This document shows positions 5,501 through 9,505 of a stretch of DNA of 9,505 bases, one piece after another. This DNA comes from Deltaproteobacteria bacterium RIFCSPLOWO2_02_56_12. GTDB lineage: Bacteria; Desulfobacterota; Binatia; UBA9968. Position numbers and translations under genes: made by a program. Each line of letters begins with the position of its first letter. Within the stretch, counting starts at the first letter, position 1. Under the pieces are notes generated by a model. That model had not been told where the DNA came from and ran no database searches. It saw nothing but the letters and a program-made list of their open reading frames with translations. The stretch spans positions 1 through 9,505 of the forward strand of contig MGRY01000084.1 of NCBI GenBank assembly GCA_001799045.1, read 5' to 3'.

Positions 5501-8312
5501 CTTGAACCCTTAAACCCTTTTCTAAAACGGGCGTGAATGGCGAGGCGGTTTCCATTTGTAAGTAGGGCCTGAGATAGCGGCCTGTATGTGATTTCCCGCA
5601 CTCAGCTATCTCTTCAGGAGTCCCGGCGGCTACGACGAATCCTCCAGCGTCTCCGCCCTCCGGTCCGAGATCGATGATGTGGTCGGCGCACTTGACGACT
5701 TCCATATTGTGTTCAATCACGACCAGGGAGTGGCCCTGGTCGAGCAGCTCATGGAAAGCCCGTAGCAGCCGCGCGATGTCATAAAAGTGCAGGCCGGTAG
5801 TGGGTTCATCGAAGATGAACAGCGTTCCCGACTTTTTCGCCTTGGCAATATGGGAGGCGAGCTTCAGCCGCTGCGACTCCCCGCCCGAGAGAGTGGTGAG
5901 CGGCTGCCCCAGGCGAATGTACTCCAGACCCACAGAGCGCAGCGGTTGAAGCCCGTAGCGGATCTCCGGGGAATCCTTAAAAAAATCCCATGCCTCGGAC
6001 ACCGTCAGCTCCAAAACCTGACGGATATTGCGCCCGCGGTAGCTTACTTCGAGGATCTCCTGGCGGAAACGGCTTCCCTGGCACTCGCTGCAAGAAGTGT
6101 AAATATCCGAGAGAAATTGCATTTCGATCTTTTCAAATCCCTCGCCGCGGCAGGTCTCGCACCGGCCCCCTTCGACGTTGAAAGAAAAGGTGGAGGGGGT
6201 ATAACCCCTCAGGCGAGAGAGGTCGGTGGCGGCAAAGAGACGCCGGACGGCGTCGAAGACCTTCATGTAGGTTGCCGGGTTGGAGCGGGGAGTTGTCCCG
6301 ACCGGAGATTGGTCAACGAGGATCACATCGGAAATCTTATCGACTCCATCGATGCCGGCGCATTGCGTGACGGTGGCGGCAGGCGATTCTTTAAGCTTCT
6401 TCAAATTACGGAAAATTACCTCATCCACCAGGCTCGATTTTCCTGATCCGGAAACGCCGGTGATGCAGACGAACAGTCCGAGAGGGATCTCCGCATTGAT
6501 GTTTTTGAGATTGTTGGCTGCAGCGCCGAGGATCTTGAGGCAACGCCGCGGAATCGGACGGCGCTGTCGCGAAGGAAACGGTATCGTTTTACGTTGTGTG
6601 AGGTAGGCTGCCGTCAGAGAATCTGGGCTTTTTAACAGCTCCTCATAAGGACCGGCAAAGACTACCTGTCCCCCCTCTGTCCCGGCCCTCGGTCCGAGGT
6701 CGATGATGAAGTCGCTCTCCTTGATGATCTCAGGATCATGCTCCACCACGACCACGGTATTGTTGTTGGCCCTGAGACGATGGAGAATCTCCACCAGGCG
6801 GTGGCTGTCGCGCGGATGCAAACCGATGGATGGCTCGTCGAGCACATAGAGCGTATTGACCAGCGAGGAGCCGATGGCGGTAGTAAGATCGACGCGTTCC
6901 AACTCTCCCCCGGATAGGGTCCGAGACTGACGGTCCAAGGTCAGATACTCCAGTCCGACCCCCAACAGGTAGCTGAGCCTGCGGCGGATCTCGTCGAGAA
7001 CCAGACGAGCCACCTGATCGCTCTGGCCGGCGAGTTTAAGATGCTCAAAGAAGCGGTGGGCCTCGCCTATGCTCATGCTGTTTATCTCAGCGATATTTTT
7101 CCCTTTCACCCGAAAATAGAGCGCCTCACGTTTGAGCCGCGTCCCCTGGCACTGAGGGCACAGGAGATAGGCGCGGTAGCGCGAGAGAAAGACCCGCACA
7201 TGCATCCGGTAACTTTTCCGCTCTAACCTCTGGAACCAACCGCGCACCCCCTTGTATGGCCCATCTCCCTCAAGGATGAGTTTTTTCTGTTTTTCGCTGA
7301 GCTCCCTGAAGGGTTTCTTGGTCGGGATGCGCCGGCGCTCGCAGAATTCCATAAGTCTCTGAAATCTTCTCGGCTTGGTCGTCCAGGGCTTAATCGCCCC
7401 ATCGCTTAGAGACTTTAAGGGATCAGGAATAACCAGGTCCCAATCGATGTCGATCACCCGGCCGAACCCACGGCAGGTCTCGCAGGCGCCCAGGGGGCTG
7501 TTGAAGGAGAAGAAATTGGCAACGGGGTCGTGGTAGGAGAGATCGCAGTGAGGGCAATGGAGCTGTTTGCTGAAAGGTTCCCGGCGCCAGCCCTCCTGGG
7601 GAGAGTAAAGGTTCACCCTCCCCTTGCCGAAATGAAAGGCCTGTTCCAGGGAGTCCGTGATTCTTTTTTTCGCCTCCGCACGGTAGGTGAAGCGATCAAC
7701 TACCACCTCCAGTTTTTCTTTTTCCTGATCCAGCTCTGCCATTTCCTCCAGGTCGCGCATGCTCTCGCCGTCCAATAGCCGGTGGAAGCCGGCACGCAGG
7801 AGACCTTCCCTGACGTCGCTCCAGAGAACAGCGGAGGGGAAAGAGAGGGGGAAAGTTAGAACCAGGGGCGCTCCCTCTGCAAGCCCGCCCAATTTCTTGA
7901 AAACGGATTGCGCGCTGTCCCGCTCCACTACCCGGTCGCAACCGGTGCAACAGAGAACAGAGATCTTGGAAAAGAGCAGTTTCAGGTGATCGTGCAGCTC
8001 GGTCATGGTTCCCACCGTAGAGCGGGAGGTCTTGACCGGGCGGTGCTGGTCGATGGCGATGGTTGGGGGGATTCCTTCGATGCTCTCGACGTCGGGCTTG
8101 TCCATGCGGTCGAGGAACTGGCGCGCATAGGCGGAAAAACTCTCGACGTAGCGCCTCTGACCTTCGGCGTAGAGGATGTCAAAGGCAAGCGTCGATTTTC
8201 CCGACCCGCTGACGCCGGTAACTACCGTCAGGGCATTGAGCGGGATGTCGAGATCGACGTCTTTGAGATTGTTCTGTTTGGCGCCTCTGATGCGTATCCA
8301 ATCTTGACTCAT
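2592..8312 (-). CDS. uvrA: Double-length UvrA: two tandem UvrA copies fused in one polypeptide
   Basis: UvrA is the ATP-driven damage-recognition subunit of nucleotide excision repair; it loads UvrB on DNA. Normal UvrA is about 940 residues, whereas this chain is 1906. Copy 1 (about 1-919) and copy 2 (about 952-1906) are each complete, giving four ABC ATPase sites. Walker A motifs start at 33, 619, 984 and 1583. LSGGE signatures are at 466, 808, 1432 and 1772, each followed by a DEP Walker B (DEPS in the first, DEPT in the others). CxxC zinc pairs are at 253/256-277/280, 718/721-741/744, 1202/1205-1226/1229 and 1682/1685-1705/1708. Copy 1's first signature is LSGGELERV instead of LSGGEAQRI, and its UvrB-binding region is diverged, while copy 2 keeps PIVRGRKG. 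UvrA acts as a dimer, so the fusion may be a built-in dimer, as in Chlamydia. An in-frame TAA seven codons upstream fixes ATG 8312, which lacks a Shine-Dalgarno. Confidence 0.97.
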   Translation of the reverse strand: MSQDWIRIRGAKQNNLKDVDLDIPLNALTVVTGVSGSGKSTLAFDILYAEGQRRYVESFSAYARQFLDRMDKPDVESIEGIPPTIAIDQHRPVKTSRSTVGTMTELHDHLKLLFSKISVLCCTGCDRVVERDSAQSVFKKLGGLAEGAPLVLTFPLSFPSAVLWSDVREGLLRAGFHRLLDGESMRDLEEMAELDQEKEKLEVVVDRFTYRAEAKKRITDSLEQAFHFGKGRVNLYSPQEGWRREPFSKQLHCPHCDLSYHDPVANFFSFNSPLGACETCRGFGRVIDIDWDLVIPDPLKSLSDGAIKPWTTKPRRFQRLMEFCERRRIPTKKPFRELSEKQKKLILEGDGPYKGVRGWFQRLERKSYRMHVRVFLSRYRAYLLCPQCQGTRLKREALYFRVKGKNIAEINSMSIGEAHRFFEHLKLAGQSDQVARLVLDEIRRRLSYLLGVGLEYLTLDRQSRTLSGGELERVDLTTAIGSSLVNTLYVLDEPSIGLHPRDSHRLVEILHRLRANNNTVVVVEHDPEIIKESDFIIDLGPRAGTEGGQVVFAGPYEELLKSPDSLTAAYLTQRKTIPFPSRQRRPIPRRCLKILGAAANNLKNINAEIPLGLFVCITGVSGSGKSSLVDEVIFRNLKKLKESPAATVTQCAGIDGVDKISDVILVDQSPVGTTPRSNPATYMKVFDAVRRLFAATDLSRLRGYTPSTFSFNVEGGRCETCRGEGFEKIEMQFLSDIYTSCSECQGSRFRQEILEVSYRGRNIRQVLELTVSEAWDFFKDSPEIRYGLQPLRSVGLEYIRLGQPLTTLSGGESQRLKLASHIAKAKKSGTLFIFDEPTTGLHFYDIARLLRAFHELLDQGHSLVVIEHNMEVVKCADHIIDLGPEGGDAGGFVVAAGTPEEIAECGKSHTGRYLRPYLQMETASPFTPVLEKGLRVQGFKGLKEKGLKGQRQEENAITIVGAKEHNLKNINLTIPRDRFVVITGLSGSGKSSLAFDIIYAEGQRRYIDSLSAYARQFLKVMARPNVDLLSGIPPTVAIEQRLSQGGKNSTVATVTEIYHYLRLLYSKVGKQHCVKCGRQIRSLTKSQILDRVSRVHRGKEVVILSPIVRGRKGFHKEVIAGAIKLGYRRARIDGEIVDLKSIKLLDGLERYQEHNIDVVIGKGKAGGRAVEAIVEQGLRLGNGVIHLLAPAGEHIYNQRLFCLQCGIGYEPLDPRLFSFNSRQGACSQCGGMGFDLEFDPELIIGDPRRPLSEIISSLLAYGPGNSGDLKRALQRVLRDLKEEHRLDVELPFSRLTKKKRAVVLQGGGDHHRFVGLIPYLRGLLRGEENGWSAYLSQWMTESPCAACSGKRLNPRAQAVKIDGRAIWQITALSVKESQKCFQSLRVQQVENGGSERDRMITEKILREIQQRLSFLSEVGLPYLTLDRRADTLSGGEAQRIRLAAQLGSNLRGVCYILDEPTIGLHPRDNGMLLRTLRRLEQAGNTVLVVEHDESTIQSADLIVDLGPGAGVHGGNVVAIGTPREIRENPASLTGAFLKAGRKRIWPKRSFTGSHWLTIRGARENNLKGIDVRFPLGAWSCVTGISGSGKSTLVKEVLYKGLKMKLGQFAGRPGEHKGITGWERLERIVEVDQSPIGKTPRSIPASYVGVLDEIRRIFSLTPEARLRGYAPNRFSFNVKGGRCEECAGQGKIRKEMSFLPDVFVDCDSCGGERFNEETLSIRYNDRNIADVLRMTVEEGVAFFHPFPKILRPLKILDDVGMGYITLGQASNTLSGGEAQRIKLAYELGKESHGKTLYVLDEPTTGLHFADVEKLIQILHRLVDIGNTVITIEHNLEIVKEADYLVDLGPEGGEEGGYVVASGPPLEVIKDGKQSCTARYLRDYLNGNPDRPDGSLSPTANRQEVFRG
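5461..5521 (-). repeat. Degenerate octamer repeat (GGGTTCAA-type) coding for the UvrA inter-copy linker
   Basis: Read on the coding strand, this stretch contains GGGTTTAA, GGGTTCAA, GGGTTCAA, GGGTTTAA in direct tandem, then a short A-rich break and two further decayed units (GGGTTAAA, GGGTCAAA). It encodes roughly residues 930-951, a basic Lys/Gly/Gln-rich stretch (GLRVQGFKGLKEKGLKGQ) that matches neither UvrA copy and sits between the end of copy 1 (RYLRPYL) and the start of copy 2 (ITIVGAKEHNLKNINL). The 8-nt period is not a multiple of three, so the peptide cycles through frames rather than repeating every few residues. Repeats of this kind are usually intergenic. Confidence 0.8.
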
Positions 8313-8320
8313 ACAATTTA

Positions 8321-8344
8321 CGATTTTAGATTAATCCAAAATCG
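8321..8344. promoter_or_regulatory. 24-bp near-perfect palindrome just before the uvrA start
   Basis: On the (-) strand the sequence is CGATTTTGGATT followed by AATCTAAAATCG: 12 bp of dyad symmetry with one mismatch, which would be a G-U pair in RNA. It ends 8 nt before the uvrA ATG, where a Shine-Dalgarno would be expected and none is seen. It could be an operator or an RNA hairpin shielding the start. It is also contiguous with the simple repeat beside it, so it may just be part of that repeat family. It does not match the E. coli LexA box (CTGT-N8-ACAG). Confidence 0.45.
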
Positions 8345-8363
8345 GCAATCCAAAATCCAAAAT
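8333..8363. repeat. AATCCAAAAT simple repeat between the 80-aa ORF and uvrA
   Basis: AATCCAAAAT recurs three times here (about 8333, 8348 and, overlapping, 8355), interrupted by CGGC. Together with the palindrome that shares its first unit, it fills nearly all of the 55-bp gap between the stop of the 80-residue ORF and the uvrA start. It is AT-rich compared with the flanking genes and looks like a dispersed intergenic simple repeat. Confidence 0.6.
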
Positions 8364-8367
8364 ATCT

Positions 8368-8610
8368 TCATTGCAGATGGTACCTCTCCGCCAAAATCCG
8401 GCGAAAGCGGGAGCCGTAGATAAGATCAAAGATCTCTCCCTTATCGGGAAAAAGCTCCAAAGCCCTATCTTTGGCATCGGCAACGAGCTTCTGTGCCTCG
8501 CTCAAGGTGAGGTCTGCCTGCCAAAGCAGGGTTACCGTGAAATCCATGATGCGCCTGAGCTTTTTAACTCTGGCTTCCTCAGCCTGTAGTGCTTCTTTGT
8601 CCGCCTTCAT
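8368..8610 (-). CDS. Small helical protein of unknown function upstream of uvrA
   Basis: An 80-residue soluble protein that I do not recognise with confidence. Residues 1-24 are a charged amphipathic helix (KADKEALQAEEARVKKLRR). A central segment, DFTVTLLWQADLTLSEAQKLVADAKDRALELFP, follows, and then a basic, aromatic C-terminus (FDLIYGSRFRRILAERYHLQ). No signal peptide, cysteines or membrane helix is visible. The balanced composition, with normal codon use and no low complexity, argues that it is real, and it lies on the uvrA strand only 55 bp ahead of it, which suggests one transcript. An in-frame TGA two codons before the ATG at 8610 fixes the start. There is no clear Shine-Dalgarno, and the candidate -10 lies so close that the leader would be about ten nucleotides. 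A link to DNA repair rests only on position. Confidence 0.65.
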   Translation of the reverse strand: MKADKEALQAEEARVKKLRRIMDFTVTLLWQADLTLSEAQKLVADAKDRALELFPDKGEIFDLIYGSRFRRILAERYHLQ

Positions 8611-8624
8611 AGATCAATCTTTTA

Positions 8625-8652
8625 TCATTACCACATGTTTCGGGTCAGTCAA
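8625..8652 (-). promoter_or_regulatory. Candidate sigma-70 promoter for the 80-aa ORF and uvrA
   Basis: On the (-) strand, TTGACT (plus 8647-8652) is followed after 16 bp by TAATGA (plus 8625-8630), with TG bases a few nucleotides before it. The -35 is good and the -10 poor. Transcription would begin only about ten bases before the ATG at 8610, giving a nearly leaderless message, which fits the lack of a Shine-Dalgarno there. Confidence 0.35.
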
Positions 8653-8670
8653 GCTCCTGGTTTTAAACCC

Positions 8671-8697
8671 TTGACAAGCGATGTCTTATTTTAATAG
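8671..8697 (+). promoter_or_regulatory. Candidate sigma-70 promoter for the KE-rich exported protein gene
   Basis: A consensus -35, TTGACA, at 8671-8676 is followed after 15 bp by TAATAG at 8692-8697, within an AT-rich stretch. Transcription would start near 8704, giving a leader of about 38 nt that contains the strong ribosome site at 8728-8734. The spacing is shorter than the preferred 17 bp. The -35 follows directly on TTTTAAACCC, a word also found in the UvrA linker repeat. Confidence 0.45.
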
Positions 8698-8741
8698 AAG
8701 GGGCAGTATTAAAACCGGTGGTGAACGAAAGGAGACTTGCT

Positions 8742-9092
8742 ATGAAGAACAAATGGTTTCTATGGTTGGTAGCGATCCTGATCGGGGCCGCTTTGGCATT
8801 TTCTCCGGCCACTTTCGCCGCAGAGAAAGGGGAGAAGGCCGAGAAGAAGGAGGGGGTGAAGGAAAAGAAAGAAGAGCTGCGGGAGAAAATAAAGGAAAAA
8901 CGGGAAGAAAGGAAAGAGAAAAGAAAAGAGGTAAAGGAAAAAATAAAAGAAAAGCGCGAAGAGATGAAGGAAAAGATGAAAGAGAAGCGGGAGGAGATGA
9001 AGGAGAAGCATGAAGAAATGAAGGAGAAGATGAAAGAGAAACATGAAGGGATGAAAGAGATGAAAGAGAAAAAAGGCCAGAAAAAGGGCTAG
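8742..9092 (+). CDS. Exported Lys/Glu-rich coiled-coil or single-helix protein
   Basis: A 116-residue protein of no family I can name. The start is ATG 8742, with AAAGGAG (8728-8734) 7 nt upstream; the GTG at 8718 is also in frame but has no such site. Residues 1-26 are a Sec signal peptide: MKNK, a hydrophobic core (WFLWLVAILIGAALAF), then SPATFA with cleavage most likely after A26. The mature part of about 90 residues is almost all K, E, R and M with a few H. From residue 44 it falls into units of 11, 7, 11, 11, 7 and 11 residues. They share the pattern EExKEKxKEKR, with x being L46/I50, V64/I68, M75/M79 and M93/M97, a narrow hydrophobic stripe at 4- and 7-residue steps. This predicts a long charged helix, single or coiled-coil, in the periplasm or beyond. 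The Met/His-rich C-terminal half could bind metal; this is speculation. A hairpin terminator follows. Confidence 0.8.
   Translation: MKNKWFLWLVAILIGAALAFSPATFAAEKGEKAEKKEGVKEKKEELREKIKEKREERKEKRKEVKEKIKEKREEMKEKMKEKREEMKEKHEEMKEKMKEKHEGMKEMKEKKGQKKG
8958..9065 (+). repeat. Two 54-bp tandem copies inside the KE-rich gene
   Basis: The two copies, 8958-9011 and 9012-9065, each encode 18 residues (residues 73-90 and 91-108), made of an 11-residue plus a 7-residue unit: EEMKEKMKEKR-EEMKEKH, then EEMKEKMKEKH-EGMKEMK. Eighteen residues equal five helical turns, so each copy keeps the hydrophobic Met stripe in register. They differ at several synonymous sites and more clearly near the end of the second copy, so the duplication is not brand-new. 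Confidence 0.7.
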
Positions 9093-9108
9093 CAACTTCA
9101 TGCAAAAC

Positions 9109-9140
9109 GGCCGGGTAGGATTCTCTCCCCCTGCCCGGCC
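9109..9140 (+). terminator. Hairpin terminator after the KE-rich gene
   Basis: GGCCGGGTAGG (9109-9119) pairs with CCTGCCCGGCC (9130-9140) over 11 bp, including one G-U pair, around a 10-nt loop. The stem is very GC-rich and begins 16 nt after the stop codon. It is followed by TCTATCTGTCTC, which is pyrimidine-rich but not a clean T-run, so termination may be partial. It separates the KE-rich gene from queE. Confidence 0.7.
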
Positions 9141-9216
9141 TCTATCTGTCTCAAACTTCCTACCCGCCTGCTAGCTTTTACTCGATTCTTTTAAACCCCT
9201 TTGATAAGCTGATTCC

Positions 9217-9505
9217 GTGCGCATCGCTGAGATCTTCTACTCCGTCCAGGGCGAAGGGAGACTTTTGGGTATGCCTTCGGTCTTCATCCGCACGACGGGC
9301 TGCAACCTCCGCTGTGTATGGTGTGACACCCCCTATACTTCATGGAAACCACAGGGTGAAGAGTGGAGTGTGAGAGAAATTCTGGCCGAGGTGAAGGGTT
9401 ATCCGACCCCGTTCGTTGTGGTTACCGGTGGAGAGCCGCTTCTGTCACCCGAGATTAACGAGCTAACTAAGAAGCTCAAAAAAGCAAATCACCACGTCAC
9501 AATAG
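9217..9505 (+). CDS. queE: 7-carboxy-7-deazaguanine synthase (QueE), 3' end beyond the window
   Basis: QueE is a cytosolic radical-SAM enzyme that rearranges 6-carboxytetrahydropterin to 7-carboxy-7-deazaguanine, the ring-forming step toward preQ0 and queuosine in tRNA. About 96 residues are present. The N-terminus, RIAEIFYSVQGEGRLLGMPS, is the QueE hallmark (EIFxSxQGEG). It is followed by FIRTTGCNLRCVWCDTPY with the 4Fe-4S cluster cysteines C29, C33 and C36 in the CxxxCxxC spacing, then VTGGEPLL (69-76), the SAM-binding GGE motif. The start is GTG 9217. An in-frame TAA at 9205-9207 rules out anything longer, the QGEG motif begins only ten residues in, and no good Shine-Dalgarno is seen. The frame stays open to the edge. 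No other queuosine gene lies in the window, so whether queC/queD follow cannot be seen. Confidence 0.95.
   Translation, partial: MRIAEIFYSVQGEGRLLGMPSVFIRTTGCNLRCVWCDTPYTSWKPQGEEWSVREILAEVKGYPTPFVVVTGGEPLLSPEINELTKKLKKANHHVTI

Noticed and set aside
5461..5521. Telomere-like or CRISPR-like array
   Set aside because: The units are 8 bp, degenerate and without spacers, and they lie inside a coding frame. Neither reading fits.
5380..5601. Fused UvrA as an assembly join or missed stop codon
   Set aside because: The frame runs without a break through the seam, both copies are complete, and fused UvrA exists in other bacteria. Because the seam is a simple repeat, an indel error cannot be excluded without reads.
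5555..5601. Separate start for UvrA copy 2 at Met920
   Set aside because: No Shine-Dalgarno precedes this ATG, and the frame from copy 1 continues into it. Internal initiation is possible but unsupported.
2697..6446. Long + strand ORFs inside uvrA (287, 274, 261 and 219 aa)
   Set aside because: They are antisense shadows of a strongly conserved coding frame and show no recognisable motif.
8313..8367. LexA/SOS box in front of uvrA
   Set aside because: No CTGT-N8-ACAG or GAAC-N4-GTTC site is present. The palindrome found has a different sequence, so SOS control cannot be claimed.
8718..8741. GTG 8718 as start of the KE-rich protein
   Set aside because: It would place the Shine-Dalgarno inside the coding region and put charged residues before the signal peptide. 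ATG 8742 has ideal spacing.
8740..9105. Leu/Phe- or Ser-rich ORFs antisense to the KE-rich gene, and the overlapping + strand ORF starting at 8681
   Set aside because: They are by-products of the purine-rich repeat. None has a ribosome site as good as AAAGGAG before 8742, and their compositions are implausible.

Overview
The window looks like a chromosomal segment of a Gram-negative bacterium of moderately high GC. A deltaproteobacterial-type (Desulfobacterota) or similar uncultured lineage is my best guess. It rests on three weak clues: a double-length UvrA, short AT-rich or AGCT-type simple repeats between genes, and a Sec-exported Lys/Glu-rich protein. No rRNA, tRNA, insertion sequence, CRISPR array or phage gene is visible.

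Layout. Positions 1-216 (+) hold the 3' end of a small XRE-type helix-turn-helix protein, probably an antitoxin or regulator whose partner would lie upstream. Positions 293-2501 (-) hold a two-gene unit: a 14-helix-type MFS exporter overlapping by 20 bp with thiD (HMP/HMP-P kinase of thiamine synthesis). Positions 2592-8312 (-) are one continuous 1906-residue UvrA made of two complete UvrA copies in a single chain. The seam between the copies is encoded by a degenerate GGGTTCAA-type octamer repeat. Upstream of it, 8368-8610 (-) encodes an 80-residue helical protein of unknown function, probably co-transcribed with uvrA. Positions 8742-9092 (+) encode a small exported protein that is almost entirely Lys, Glu, Arg and Met in a regular 7/11-residue pattern, followed by a GC-rich hairpin terminator. 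From 9217 (+) to the window edge is the first part of queE (7-carboxy-7-deazaguanine synthase, queuosine pathway).

How it works together. The genes do not form a single pathway. There are two leftward units (80-aa ORF-uvrA, and MFS-thiD) and two separate rightward genes (the KE-rich exported protein and queE). The 8611-8741 gap between the divergent units carries candidate promoters in both directions.

Most worth a second look: the tandem UvrA with asymmetric halves (altered first signature motif and diverged UvrB-binding region in the N-terminal copy), its repeat-encoded linker, a 24-bp near-perfect palindrome 8 nt in front of the uvrA start where no Shine-Dalgarno is seen, and the patterned KE/M-rich exported protein. 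Fused UvrA proteins are already known (Chlamydia has one), so the fusion as such is not new.
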